Below the pieces are notes generated by a model. That model saw only the letters and a list, made by a program, of their open reading frames with translations, was not told the DNA's origin and did not search any database. A stretch of 64,000 nt of DNA, taken from positions 124,001-188,000 of the forward strand of contig NZ_JABGNA010000003.1 of assembly GCF_013149275.1 (NCBI RefSeq). Reading direction: 5' to 3'. Within the stretch, counting starts at the first letter, position 1; each line of letters starts with the position of its first letter. Source of the DNA: Mucilaginibacter sp. SG564. Its GTDB lineage: Bacteria > Bacteroidota > Bacteroidia > Sphingobacteriales > Sphingobacteriaceae. Shown one piece after another: positions 34,535 to 44,357 of this stretch. A program made the position numbers and the translations under genes.

Positions 34535-36736
34535 TTACCTGACCAGCTCCAATTGTATAACCACGCTGGTACGGTTAGTATTGACATCCGGGTTAAAGCC
34601 GAGACTCATCAAAAAATCACCGGAATAAACTCTCCCGTCAACTAAAGGATTCGTGCCAGGATAGAAATTGATCTCCTTCAAGCGGTAATTGGCCCCGGGC
34701 TCCAGTCCCTTTAATTTAACAGGCCGTCTACTCCCTTCGCCATAACGGCTGTTTACCAGATAATTGAACATGACGGCCTTATCTTTGTCAGCGTTAACAT
34801 ATAGCATTGAAGCAACACTGCCCTCTGTAGGATTTGCCAGCCGGTATTGATCGCCCTGCCAGATAACCGGTTTGATCTCGTTATACGTTTTCAAGGCATT
34901 CTGGCAAAACTTCAGGTCCTGCTCATTCAACTTGCTTACAACAATATCAAAACCCAGTTTACCCATCATGGCCACATCTACACGAAACTTCAAGGGTTGC
35001 CTGCCCCAATCTGTAACATGGTTGGAGCTGGCGATTGCCGGGTAGAAATAAGAATATTCCCATTGTATGAAGATACGCTCCAGCGGGTCGGTGTTATCAC
35101 TGGGCCAGTATTCCGTAAAATACTGCAACGCGCCATAGTCTACGCGACCGCCGCCGCCAGAACAAAGCATCATCGGCACGTCAGGATATTTTGCTCGGAT
35201 GCGCTGAAGGACTTTGTAAAGCCCCAGTACATAGTCCACATAGAATTGCGACTGGTTATTTTTCAGTTTAACCGAATAGGCATTGTAAATAACCGCGTTG
35301 CAATCCCATTTGATATAAGCTAGCGCAGGATCTTTGATAAACAACGAATCGACCACCTGGAATACAAAGTCCTGTACCTGGGAGTTGCTCAGATCAAGAA
35401 CCAGTTGATTACGAAAATAATACTCTGGCCTTTGGGGCTGTTTCACTACCCAGTCTGGATGCCTGGCATATAGCTCGCTTTTAGGATTGACCATTTCCGG
35501 CTCTATCCAGATGCCGAACTTTACCTGATTGGCCTGAGCTTCCCTGGCTATGGCAGCTATGCCATTCGGCAACTTCTTCCTGTTTTCCTGCCAGTCGCCC
35601 AGCCCTGCATGATCGTCGTTGCGCGGATAACGGTTACCAAACCAGCCGTCATCCAGCAGGAACAGATCAACTCCCAATCTTTTAGTGTCCTGCAGCAGTT
35701 CCTTAAGACGGGACTCATTAAAATCAAAATAGGTCGACTCCCAGTTATTCAGCAAGGTCAGGCGGGTACCTTTTCCATCTAACAGTTTGTGATTCCGGGC
35801 CCAGCTTTGCAGATTGCGGCTCGCAAAGCCCTTGCCATGTGCCGAATAGGTATACAAAAAGGCAGGTGTTTCGAATAGCTCCCCGCTCCTTAACGAATAT
35901 GGGGAAGCGTAATTATTGACGCCTGAAATGATCCTCAAATCATTTTGCGGATCAACCTCCAGATCGGTTCTAAAATTACCGCTCCACTCCAGAGCTCCAT
36001 AAAGAACCCCTCCCTCATCCTCAGTTGCAGGCCGGTCAAGGGATACCATAAATACCGAAGGCATGAATAAATTTGCCCGCGTTCCAAGCTTGGAGTCAAG
36101 GGTTTTGATACCATGGGAAAGCTGAATTTCCTCCGGCTGCATTTCCCGGGCCCAATCCCCATGATACTGCCTTAGCCAATAACTGTTTCCCTGTAGATTG
36201 ATGTTAGCGGAAGCAAACTTTTGTAAAGTTACTGCCCCCTTTTCATGATGAATGATCCTGCTCCACTGCTCAATAACATTTTCCCGGAAGTAAGAACGGT
36301 AACATAAAGTCACCTCAAAATCATATACTGGATCTTTTAGCAGTATTGTCAATAAGCTAACATCATCGCTAATCTTTTTAACCTCATGGCTTACATATTT
36401 CAGATCGAGGGAATTGTTGCCATCTGCATGCGTAACCGTTATTGCCGGCTCCAGTAAATTGCGTGATCCCGATGAAGTATAAGCGGAATTATATAATCCG
36501 GTATAGTCATCGGCTTGACGATTAACACCCGTGATCTGACCATATTCAGTTACACTTCTTAATTTTTTCCCGAGATAGACACAGCTCACATCCCCATTTA
36601 CTCCCGCTTGTAAAACAACAGCGTTGTCTGCAGTTTCTACCGGAATAATTGTCTGGCTATGCACATGAATTACATGAATAGTAAGAATAATTGCAATTAA
36701 AATAAATTGGCGCAATACCTTGTGTGATAAGTTCAT
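34535..36736 (-). CDS. GH36 alpha-galactosidase, secreted
   Basis: 733 residues. Signal peptide 1-27 (ends VHVHS). N-terminal beta-supersandwich domain (30-315), catalytic barrel (about 320-640) and C-terminal beta domain. Canonical GH36 residues: nucleophile Asp478 in YIKWDCN and acid/base Asp547 in PSDNTDP; LLDDGWFG and GIWIEPEMVNP are also typical. It cleaves terminal alpha-1,6- or alpha-1,3-galactose. The gene starts 2 bp after the upstream GH stop, so both are translated as a unit. Confidence 0.95.
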   Translation of the reverse strand: MNLSHKVLRQFILIAIILTIHVIHVHSQTIIPVETADNAVVLQAGVNGDVSCVYLGKKLRSVTEYGQITGVNRQADDYTGLYNSAYTSSGSRNLLEPAITVTHADGNNSLDLKYVSHEVKKISDDVSLLTILLKDPVYDFEVTLCYRSYFRENVIEQWSRIIHHEKGAVTLQKFASANINLQGNSYWLRQYHGDWAREMQPEEIQLSHGIKTLDSKLGTRANLFMPSVFMVSLDRPATEDEGGVLYGALEWSGNFRTDLEVDPQNDLRIISGVNNYASPYSLRSGELFETPAFLYTYSAHGKGFASRNLQSWARNHKLLDGKGTRLTLLNNWESTYFDFNESRLKELLQDTKRLGVDLFLLDDGWFGNRYPRNDDHAGLGDWQENRKKLPNGIAAIAREAQANQVKFGIWIEPEMVNPKSELYARHPDWVVKQPQRPEYYFRNQLVLDLSNSQVQDFVFQVVDSLFIKDPALAYIKWDCNAVIYNAYSVKLKNNQSQFYVDYVLGLYKVLQRIRAKYPDVPMMLCSGGGGRVDYGALQYFTEYWPSDNTDPLERIFIQWEYSYFYPAIASSNHVTDWGRQPLKFRVDVAMMGKLGFDIVVSKLNEQDLKFCQNALKTYNEIKPVIWQGDQYRLANPTEGSVASMLYVNADKDKAVMFNYLVNSRYGEGSRRPVKLKGLEPGANYRLKEINFYPGTNPLVDGRVYSGDFLMSLGFNPDVNTNRTSVVIQLELVR

Positions 36737-36738
36737 GA

Positions 36739-38781
36739 TTACTTCCCTTCTGGTGTAATTTTTAAAATGGTCGCATCAGCTCCCGGCAGATCAACTACGA
36801 TAATATTTTTTTCTGTCGAGATCTCCTGCGACATCAAGTCATTGACTTTCACCCGCTTTGCATTTATGCCCAACCTGGACGGTGATATGAGATATCTTTT
36901 GGGGCTGGTCCCGTAATTAAATACGGCTAAATACTGGATGTCGCCAATCTTCCTGGTAAATAGCGTGGCAGCTTCCTTACCGGGGACGGTCGCTACTGGC
37001 ATGAAAGCCTTACCGTTTTTTATGACAGAAAGAATAGCGGGGTTCTGATAAAGTTTTACCGCCCGGTCACTCCACTGACCATGAACAGAAAAATCATCGC
37101 CAGTGATACAGGTTCCGGTTATTACCGCCGATAAAAATCGTGCGCGGTTGGCTCCTTCAGACTCACTTGCCAGCACAACATGATCTGCATCGACGAAATT
37201 GTATAAAAAGGTCTGCCACCAGCCATAGGTTACGCTGTTTAACGTATAACGAGTATGATCAATGGTCTTGAAAGCATCGCAGGCAATCCGCCTGGCATGC
37301 ACATACCGCCCTGTTGCAAGACTCGGCGAGATTGCTGCGTAGATAAACATTTGATCACCTATACGATTGATCAGGTATTCCATCCCTTTGCGATAGGCTT
37401 GCATTCCCGTAGTCACGGTCGTATCATAAAAATGAGTAGACTCTGCACTACCATGACCCAAAAAATCGATTTTGATCATTTTGAAACCACATTCCTTTAG
37501 CTTGTCAATAAAATAATCGATACGCTTCCGGGTGCCGGGATGGGTAGGGTCTATAGCCCGTGCGCCGTCAATTTCATGATAGCCTCCGGTGGTTTTTGTC
37601 CATAAATCTCCATAATTATAATCGCTACCCTCAACCTTACGGTCGGGGCCGGACTTCCAGCCCCAATCCGTAAAGGGCGCCCAATACACCCCTGGTTGTA
37701 ATCCCTTAGACAAACAACTATCTGCAAACGCCTTTAATCGGCTGAAATCAGCATGTCCCGTCATCATCCGATCCCAGAACGAATCCAGATCGATAAATGC
37801 AGTACCACCTGTGCGAAAGCCTTTCAGGCTGTCGGCAAAAAAATGAATTACCTTTAGTGCTTTGTCAAACGTAAGCTTATCCTGCATAACACCCCAGCTG
37901 TTCCATCCCACAGGAGTGGGTTTTGTCCAGTTGTAAACAAATGGAGGTTCGGCTATGCGGTTAGCTTTACCAAATTCTTCCATCCCCTTGCGCCAATCCT
38001 CAAAGAAACCGCAAAAAATACGTGGGGAGCAGATGGTGTCGCCCTTTACGGAACCATGATCCATACGGTCTCGGGTAATATCGGCATCGGTAAACCCGGC
38101 AAGGGCCGTTATTTGAGCGACTTGACCGGGCTTCAGTTCTGTTTGCATTCCTGTTTTCCATATCCCATGTTCAACTGATCCGGCTATAAAACCATGCCGG
38201 GAAACATCATCAAAAACAACGGCGACTTCAGCGCTATTGCTCTTAAACGGTGGCAGCATTGCCTTGGAGTCATAACTAATGAAAGTATCGTTGTCAAATG
38301 GGACGAAAAGACTGTGCCAATTGCCCGGCAACGGTGCCAGACTCGCCGTAAAAGGAATTATCCTGTTACTTGACAAACCCTTACCGGTGAGGCGAACCTG
38401 GGTCAGAAAAAACTCTCTGCCGGGATAAGTATAAAATATTTCCTCTGCTTTAATATTTCCGCTATTCAGTGTAATAACGGTCTTGGTGCCGGGCCCGAAA
38501 CCATCCCTTATCCTGCTCTGTTCATGTTTATAAGCTGTGATAGTCTCCGCGCTTTCAGCGCTGTTAACCGTATAGCTGCAATCGGCATTTGAATATAACA
38601 ATTTACCGCGTGAATAAACATTAAACTTTGACTCACGCCCCTTAAATTCAATATAGCTATCCTTACCATAAGGAATTTTCAGGATATCTTTATCTTGTCC
38701 GTGTGCGTCGCCCGCAGCAAACAGACCTGCAAAGGTCATCAATAGTGCACCCAAACAAGGAGCCATCAATTTTATAGTCAT
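36739..38781 (-). CDS. Clan GH-D glycoside hydrolase (alpha-galactosidase-like, GH27/GH36 type)
   Basis: 680 residues. Signal peptide about 1-29. N-terminal beta domain (30-270), then a barrel starting PTPVGWNSWG (289-297), with FIDLDSFWD (329-336), GVYWAPFTDWGW and MIKIDFLGHG, where Asp439 fits the nucleophile of clan GH-D. It ends with a small beta domain. The acid/base Asp is probably in CDAFKTIDHT (about 504), but I cannot fix it. It is more divergent than the GH36 next door, so linkage or sugar could differ (alpha-galactose, alpha-N-acetylgalactosamine or beta-L-arabinopyranose are known in the clan). Its ATG overlaps the GH2 stop by 4 bp. Confidence 0.85.
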   Translation of the reverse strand: MTIKLMAPCLGALLMTFAGLFAAGDAHGQDKDILKIPYGKDSYIEFKGRESKFNVYSRGKLLYSNADCSYTVNSAESAETITAYKHEQSRIRDGFGPGTKTVITLNSGNIKAEEIFYTYPGREFFLTQVRLTGKGLSSNRIIPFTASLAPLPGNWHSLFVPFDNDTFISYDSKAMLPPFKSNSAEVAVVFDDVSRHGFIAGSVEHGIWKTGMQTELKPGQVAQITALAGFTDADITRDRMDHGSVKGDTICSPRIFCGFFEDWRKGMEEFGKANRIAEPPFVYNWTKPTPVGWNSWGVMQDKLTFDKALKVIHFFADSLKGFRTGGTAFIDLDSFWDRMMTGHADFSRLKAFADSCLSKGLQPGVYWAPFTDWGWKSGPDRKVEGSDYNYGDLWTKTTGGYHEIDGARAIDPTHPGTRKRIDYFIDKLKECGFKMIKIDFLGHGSAESTHFYDTTVTTGMQAYRKGMEYLINRIGDQMFIYAAISPSLATGRYVHARRIACDAFKTIDHTRYTLNSVTYGWWQTFLYNFVDADHVVLASESEGANRARFLSAVITGTCITGDDFSVHGQWSDRAVKLYQNPAILSVIKNGKAFMPVATVPGKEAATLFTRKIGDIQYLAVFNYGTSPKRYLISPSRLGINAKRVKVNDLMSQEISTEKNIIVVDLPGADATILKITPEGK

Positions 38782-41738
38782 GGATGTAATTTTGCAATAT
38801 GATTGTTGTAGGGCTCGGCGGTTAACCTGATATCTTTTTCACCCACAATAGCACTATCAAATGATATCTCGACTTTTTTCGACTCACCGGACATGAGTGC
38901 GAAATAATTATCGCTCATAATCGCAGGAAGGATTTGTTCACCGTTCGAAACTTTGATGAGCATCAAACGTATTCCGAACGCCGACGATTTTGATGACGCT
39001 GGGTTGGTGATTGTAGCCGTGATTAAAGTCTTACCTCCTGATTTAATTGTTTTATACTGAACGCCAAGGTTGACTTTTTCAAGGGTATTCAACGCAGTAT
39101 AATCCTTGCGTTTACTGCCACGCCAGTAAAGATTATCAGATACCAATTTGCCGCTATCGTTGGTAAGCTTCAGTTTAATAAAATGAACGTCGGTTAACCC
39201 CGGACTGGGTACGTCTCCTTGGTAAACTTCAAAATCGTACAACGAATACCCCCACCAGCTGCCTCGCTCAACGCCGTGCATCCTGACATAGCGGCAACTG
39301 ACTTCAGGAAAGTCAGCTTTATGCCATCCTACTCTGCCTTCATTGGTTTGATAAACTTGCTGCCAATGAGAGTTATCATTAGAGACCTCTATTCTGTAGG
39401 ATTTTCCGTAAGCCGCCTCCCAATTAAGACCCACACCGCTGATAACTTCCTCCTGGCCAAGATCCACAGCAATCCACTCGTCGTCATTGCTTCTACTAGC
39501 CCAGCGGGAATTATTATTTCCATCATTGGCATCACCTGGATTGCCGTCAGCAGATGAGGATGCAAAAATTTTCTTGCCTTTTGCCAGATCAAAATGATCT
39601 GTCTTGAAATCCAGCTTAAAGGCCTCGGCCGCACTGTTACTCGGGGAAGCCAATTCTACTGTTTTAGTATATTTCGGAACGATATGTCCATCCAGGTTAT
39701 AAATCTCTGCGGTCGCGGTTAACCCGGCAATATTTTCCCGCGTGGTATTCACTACCTTGATCGCATTTGTAACCGGGTTCCACTGAATATGTATCGGCTC
39801 ACAAGCCTTCTTCGCGCCGAAATATGCACCGGTCAGGTCGTAGTAATAATCATAAGTCTGCCACACCATCGACGGGTAGGCCGATTGGCTCATCCAGGTC
39901 ATCACACCGGAAGCATCTTCGCCCATATGGTCGAGCCAGCCCTCATACATCGCTTTATTGCTCTCGACATTCACGAATTGCGCTTTTCGGCAATAATCTT
40001 CAATATCTTTCGGGCTGCCATAACCTTTTGAAATCATTTCATCGTACTGATCCGGGCCGGCATTAAATGCACTCGGACCAAAGAAATGCTGATTCCACAT
40101 TTCATTACGAGGCCACCATTTATCTTTCGGCATGAACTTTTTAAAGCTTTCAAAATTCACAAAAACAGCCGTACCGATCTCTGTCCGCATACCCCAGCCC
40201 TTGTTACCGCCAGATCCGGTCGGATATGGAGTAAAATAATAACGGGGATCCTTAGCCGTCCACGGGCCGCTGCCCGTCAGGTTCTCGGCATGGGAGTTGG
40301 GTTGATAAAACCGGTCCCCGTTATCAAAAACGCGTACATCTTCACGGAGCCAGTTATTCAAGGGAGGTTCCGGCCAACCCTCATTGTCTGCGCACCAAAC
40401 AGCTACCGAAGGATGGTTTCTTACACGTTTTATTTTTTCGACTGCGTTAGCGTTAAAAGCATGGATGTCGGCGGGAAGATTAGGGTCTGAATTAAGCCAA
40501 AACTCATCCCAAACCATGATTCCGTATTTATCACACGCCTCATAAAACTCTTCATCTGTGGTAGAACCAATCCAGTTACGGATCATATTGAAATTCATCT
40601 CTTTATGCAGTCGTATCTTGGTATCATACTCTTCACCGTGACAGCGCAGCATATACTCTGACATACCCCAGTCCCCTCCTTTCACAAAGACAGGCGTACC
40701 GTTGATAGCGATATGCAGCACGTGGCCAATCGTATCATAACTGTATCGTTTGATCCCGAATTTGATATTCCGCTCATCAGATACATCGTTTCCGACTGTC
40801 AACTTTAAATTCAAATTATAAAGGTTGGGGTCTCCATAGCCATTAGGCCACCACAACTTCGGATTATTGATCATTAACTGCTCAAAATCCCGCTTAGACA
40901 ACTTTACATCTGCAAGATTGCCGTGATTAACATGTACTTTTTGTGAGAAAGTAACATTGCCCGGCATAATCGTGCCTTCCAGCATACCATCTAAATCCTT
41001 TTCGGAATTGTTTTTTACCTGCATAGCGACTGAAACATCCGCCCGCGCATTGGTAGGCAATTCCGTGCGGACCCAGGGATCCCGCAAAGTCAGGCCGCCG
41101 CTGCAACTGAGATATACCTTATCCGTAATGCCAGAATTTAATCCAGGTACGTAGGGCATCCAATCCCAACCCGCACTGGAAACGTAGTTTGGACTTCCCA
41201 CATTGGCAAGTGGCTGAATCGGTGGGTGTACTAACACGGATAGTATGTTTTTGCCGTCCTTTTGAACAATACCGGTGATATCGAATCGGCCACGCGCCAT
41301 AAATCCGTCAAGTGTCCCAAGCAACTTGCCATTCAGATAAATTTCAGCTTTCCGGTTAACACCATCAAAATTGAGCCAGATATTTTTCTGCAGATAGTCG
41401 GCAGGAATCTGAAACTCCGTCTGGTACCAGAAATTACGATCATACTTCATACGATCGACTTTATTTATATTATCACTAAAATTCGGATCCTTTTCAATTC
41501 CAGCAGCTACAAAGGCAGAAAACACCGTACCCGGCACTATAGCCGGCGTCCAGCTTTGTGGCGAAATATTAGCCCCGGCTGCATAATCGCTGACTTCAGC
41601 CTGGGCCTTAACGTACCAAATGTGTTGCTTGGAACTTCCAAGATTGTATAAATTTAGCTGAGCATAAGTATTCGAGCCAATAATAATGCCCAAGGCAGTA
41701 AGGAAGGTTTTTGCAAACGGGTAAAGTTTTTTAAACAT
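38778..41738 (-). CDS. GH2 enzyme (exo-beta-glucosaminidase/mannosidase-like) with inserted F5/8C domain
   Basis: 986 residues. Signal peptide 1-26. Sugar-binding domain 35-215, Ig-like domain 220-330, GH2 barrel 335-650. Catalytic candidates: acid/base Glu453 in VWCADNEGWP and nucleophile Glu520 in MRTEIG. The NMIRNWIGSTTDEEFYEACD motif is typical of the GH2 subgroup with exo-beta-glucosaminidases and beta-mannosidases. A discoidin (F5/8 type C) domain at about 717-842 is inserted between two parts of the C-terminal Ig region (FKLDFKTDHF and DVHFIKLKLTNDSGKLVSDNLYW), where it may bind galactose-containing glycans. First gene after the hairpin at 41816. Confidence 0.9.
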   Translation of the reverse strand: MFKKLYPFAKTFLTALGIIIGSNTYAQLNLYNLGSSKQHIWYVKAQAEVSDYAAGANISPQSWTPAIVPGTVFSAFVAAGIEKDPNFSDNINKVDRMKYDRNFWYQTEFQIPADYLQKNIWLNFDGVNRKAEIYLNGKLLGTLDGFMARGRFDITGIVQKDGKNILSVLVHPPIQPLANVGSPNYVSSAGWDWMPYVPGLNSGITDKVYLSCSGGLTLRDPWVRTELPTNARADVSVAMQVKNNSEKDLDGMLEGTIMPGNVTFSQKVHVNHGNLADVKLSKRDFEQLMINNPKLWWPNGYGDPNLYNLNLKLTVGNDVSDERNIKFGIKRYSYDTIGHVLHIAINGTPVFVKGGDWGMSEYMLRCHGEEYDTKIRLHKEMNFNMIRNWIGSTTDEEFYEACDKYGIMVWDEFWLNSDPNLPADIHAFNANAVEKIKRVRNHPSVAVWCADNEGWPEPPLNNWLREDVRVFDNGDRFYQPNSHAENLTGSGPWTAKDPRYYFTPYPTGSGGNKGWGMRTEIGTAVFVNFESFKKFMPKDKWWPRNEMWNQHFFGPSAFNAGPDQYDEMISKGYGSPKDIEDYCRKAQFVNVESNKAMYEGWLDHMGEDASGVMTWMSQSAYPSMVWQTYDYYYDLTGAYFGAKKACEPIHIQWNPVTNAIKVVNTTRENIAGLTATAEIYNLDGHIVPKYTKTVELASPSNSAAEAFKLDFKTDHFDLAKGKKIFASSSADGNPGDANDGNNNSRWASRSNDDEWIAVDLGQEEVISGVGLNWEAAYGKSYRIEVSNDNSHWQQVYQTNEGRVGWHKADFPEVSCRYVRMHGVERGSWWGYSLYDFEVYQGDVPSPGLTDVHFIKLKLTNDSGKLVSDNLYWRGSKRKDYTALNTLEKVNLGVQYKTIKSGGKTLITATITNPASSKSSAFGIRLMLIKVSNGEQILPAIMSDNYFALMSGESKKVEISFDSAIVGEKDIRLTAEPYNNHIAKLHP

Positions 41739-41815
41739 AGGGTATTTGACTTTTAATTAGAATATAGCTACGATAGGGCTATACCACTCTTACTATATAA
41801 GTATCATAAAAAGAG

Positions 41816-41841
41816 AATCACTCCCGTTCCCGGGAGTGATT
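41816..41841 (-). terminator. Hairpin separating lipoprotein and hydrolase parts of locus B
   Basis: AATCACTCCCG (41816-41826) and CGGGAGTGATT (41831-41841) make an 11-bp stem with a 4-nt loop, 13 bp after the DUF4998-like stop. On the minus strand it is followed by CTCTTTTTATG. Partial termination here would make more SusCD and lipoprotein mRNA than hydrolase mRNA. Confidence 0.6.
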
Positions 41842-41853
41842 TCTTTACTTTTT

Positions 41854-43080
41854 TTACCTGATTCTCAACGCAACATTTTTGAATTGCAAATAAGTGTAGG
41901 TTCCTTCGCTGACCGCCCAGCCGATGGAAACCGTCGTCTGCTGAGTAAGCGTAAAGGTTAAAGTGTGCGTACCACCAATGCTATTGGAATCCCCATGATA
42001 TTGGGCAAGTATCGCACTGTTATTACTCAGCTTGTCGATATCCGGGATCGTTGTGCCTGTGGCGACAATTTCATTTGCGTTAATATCACCTCCGTAACCG
42101 GCAGTTACAAAGTCAAGGTCATAGGTACCGGCCGGTAAAGTAATAGTTTGGTATACTTTACCGTTTACCAGCGGCGCATCACTGTAATTCTTAGCCTCAA
42201 AGTGGATACAGCCGCCATTGTCCGTGGACCAACCACCGCCCTGTCCATTATTCTGGTTCACTACGTTAGCGTTAACCTGCCAGTCTTTTGGTAAGCCCCA
42301 TTTTCCGGTTCCGTTATCACTCCTGTAAAAAGGATTACCGGGATTTTTGATGAACACCGCCGTAATATCTCCTGCACGGCTGATATTAGGATAGGTGGTG
42401 ACGTCAGCAACCGTAAACGTATCCAGCGCATTACGCTGTGGAATATAGCTTGACTGAAAAGTCACCTTAGAACCAAACTTAAAGTTTGTCAAAGTAACCG
42501 CGGTACTGTCCGGCGATAAATTAGCAACCTGAGTTTTATTGTTGTTGTCCGTATACGTTACCAATGTCTTGGTGTTGATTGAATCCGGCGCATTAAACTG
42601 AAGTTTAACGTTACCTTTTAACAGATCAAGCAGATAAGGGTTACTCGCATTGTAAGACCTGTTAAAAAGACCACTTTGGTATTTTGGCCCGTAAACACGG
42701 ACACCGCTGACATTGATAGCAATCGAGCTTCTGCCGTCGGCATCTATCGAGTATACACTGAAATTATAGGTACCCTCGCTTAGGCCAGGTACGATGACTT
42801 TTGCCGTGTCCAGCGGGTTATGACTGCCGGAAGTTATCGTTAGGGAATCTTGCTTATTATTCCAGAAAATCTTGTATTTGACAATCTTCGGATCGGGGCT
42901 GGGATTCCACTGCAACATCGTCCGCAGGTTACCTGCGCGGTAATCAGCGTTCTGAATAACACCGGGATAGTAAATCTCCCCGCCCTTCAGCAGTTCTTTA
43001 TAGGCATCGTTCTTTTTGGAACAGCCGATCACGGTCACTGCGGCGAGTAACCATGCTATATTTTTTATATTGAATTTCAT
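41854..43080 (-). CDS. Surface lipoprotein, DUF4998/DUF5013-like
   Basis: 408 residues from ATG 43080, 16 bp after the upstream stop. Lipobox AVTVIGC with Cys20. The N-terminal region (YKELLKGGEIYYPGVIQNAD, then NLRTMLQWNPSPDPKIVKYKIFWNN) matches the fibronectin-like DUF4998 pattern, and the C-terminal NPGNPFYRSDNGTGKWGLPKDW region resembles DUF5013, a carbohydrate-module-like jelly roll. These are typical SusE/SusF-position proteins that bind the glycan at the cell surface. Domain names are from memory of family patterns. Confidence 0.85.
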   Translation of the reverse strand: MKFNIKNIAWLLAAVTVIGCSKKNDAYKELLKGGEIYYPGVIQNADYRAGNLRTMLQWNPSPDPKIVKYKIFWNNKQDSLTITSGSHNPLDTAKVIVPGLSEGTYNFSVYSIDADGRSSIAINVSGVRVYGPKYQSGLFNRSYNASNPYLLDLLKGNVKLQFNAPDSINTKTLVTYTDNNNKTQVANLSPDSTAVTLTNFKFGSKVTFQSSYIPQRNALDTFTVADVTTYPNISRAGDITAVFIKNPGNPFYRSDNGTGKWGLPKDWQVNANVVNQNNGQGGGWSTDNGGCIHFEAKNYSDAPLVNGKVYQTITLPAGTYDLDFVTAGYGGDINANEIVATGTTIPDIDKLSNNSAILAQYHGDSNSIGGTHTLTFTLTQQTTVSIGWAVSEGTYTYLQFKNVALRIR

Positions 43081-43096
43081 TGCTTTGCTTAATTTA

Positions 43097-44326
43097 TTAT
43101 TGCGGAACACCTGAAAATGTAACCTCCCTGATGATGGTGTAGTCAAGCCCAAACCACGTATCTTTAACTACAATCCTCACATATTTTACCGGCGTGGTAT
43201 TATTGGGAACGCTAAAGTCAATACCATTATTTACATAAGCCTGGTCACCTGCATTGGTCTGCCCCTGCGGCAATCCAGATGGCGGATCCGGCACCTTGAA
43301 GCTGCCAAGCGAGATCCAATCACCGTATTGCGTACCCGGTGCAGCTCCGCCCGGAGTGACCGCGTCGCCCGGATTGCTGACATTAGAACCATATATGGTA
43401 AAATCTTTCGGATTGTTGCCTCCGTAATCCCTGAAATACATCAGGAAGTGAGTTAGCTTATAACTTGCACCAATACCGAACGTACACTGCATCAGCTTCT
43501 GACTGGACCCAATAGTGGTCTGCCAGGCATTCGCGCCATTATCCTCAGTGGTATTACCGTCAAAAATATTAGGGACAACGCCGCCATAACCGATAAAAGC
43601 ATCACTGTTCATAGGATAGTTAAAGAACTTCGTTTTGTCGAGTATCTCTTCATAACTTGGCGTAAGCGTCACTACAGTAGTATCCGAAACGTTCCCATAT
43701 CTGTCAGAAACGTATACACCAAACTTGGTCGGCTGGGATTTATAGCCTCTGAGGGAATAATTGATGTCTGCAAGGCTGGTATAGTGTTCATCAGCAATCG
43801 CAAACTTATTGGTGACCGGATCTATGGTGACTGTATTTAAGGCCACCGCACTTTGAGCCGCATTCTTAGCCTGGATATTGATACCACCATAGTCGCCGTT
43901 GAGCTTCAGAGATTTGCTGATCAACTGATAAAATGGCGTATCTGGGTGTACGGTCACCGTTACTGGATCCGACTGCACCGTAGACCGGTTGACGGCACGG
44001 AGCGTAACGGTATAGTTCTGGCTGTTATGGAATCCCTCCAAACGCACCGTATCAAAAAAGTAGCTGGACTTAATTTGACGTGAAACACCGTTGCGAATGG
44101 TATAATCAGCCTCAACATATAACAAGTCCTTGTCCGAAGGAAGATCGTACGTGATAACAGCTGCTCCATTATAATTTTTTACTTTAACATTCGTTACAAC
44201 CCCTGGCTTGCCGCCGCCGGTTGATTCCGGATCGCGATAACTATCGCTCTTTTTGCACGCATTAAAGCTAAAAGCCAGTATGCTAAGCACCATTACAATC
44301 GATGCTCTATAATATTTTTTTCTCAT
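43097..44326 (-). CDS. Surface lipoprotein, DUF4959/DUF5126/DUF5000-like
   Basis: 409 residues from ATG 44326 (the frame opens earlier at 44347). Lipobox ILAFSFNAC with Cys24. Two fibronectin-like N-terminal domains (VVTNVKVKNYNGAAVITYDLPSDKDLLYV and the following DUF5126-like region) and a C-terminal discoidin-like DUF5000 domain (LTHFLMYFRDYGGNNPKDFTIYGS ... VKYVRIVVKDTWFG). Likely a surface glycan-binding protein. It lies 31 bp after SusD. Confidence 0.87.
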   Translation of the reverse strand: MRKKYYRASIVMVLSILAFSFNACKKSDSYRDPESTGGGKPGVVTNVKVKNYNGAAVITYDLPSDKDLLYVEADYTIRNGVSRQIKSSYFFDTVRLEGFHNSQNYTVTLRAVNRSTVQSDPVTVTVHPDTPFYQLISKSLKLNGDYGGINIQAKNAAQSAVALNTVTIDPVTNKFAIADEHYTSLADINYSLRGYKSQPTKFGVYVSDRYGNVSDTTVVTLTPSYEEILDKTKFFNYPMNSDAFIGYGGVVPNIFDGNTTEDNGANAWQTTIGSSQKLMQCTFGIGASYKLTHFLMYFRDYGGNNPKDFTIYGSNVSNPGDAVTPGGAAPGTQYGDWISLGSFKVPDPPSGLPQGQTNAGDQAYVNNGIDFSVPNNTTPVKYVRIVVKDTWFGLDYTIIREVTFSGVPQ

Positions 44327-44357
44327 TTCACTAAGTGTAATAATCAATTAAACAGTA

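Noticed and set aside
38660..38680. TTACCATAAGGAA as a fourth Crp-type operator
   Set aside because: It lies inside the coding sequence of the clan GH-D enzyme with only one intact half and no -7 element at the 33-bp distance.
39789..40490. Open frames of 80-134 codons on the plus strand inside the GH2 gene
   Set aside because: They are antisense shadows of a well-supported gene, with no recognisable domain.
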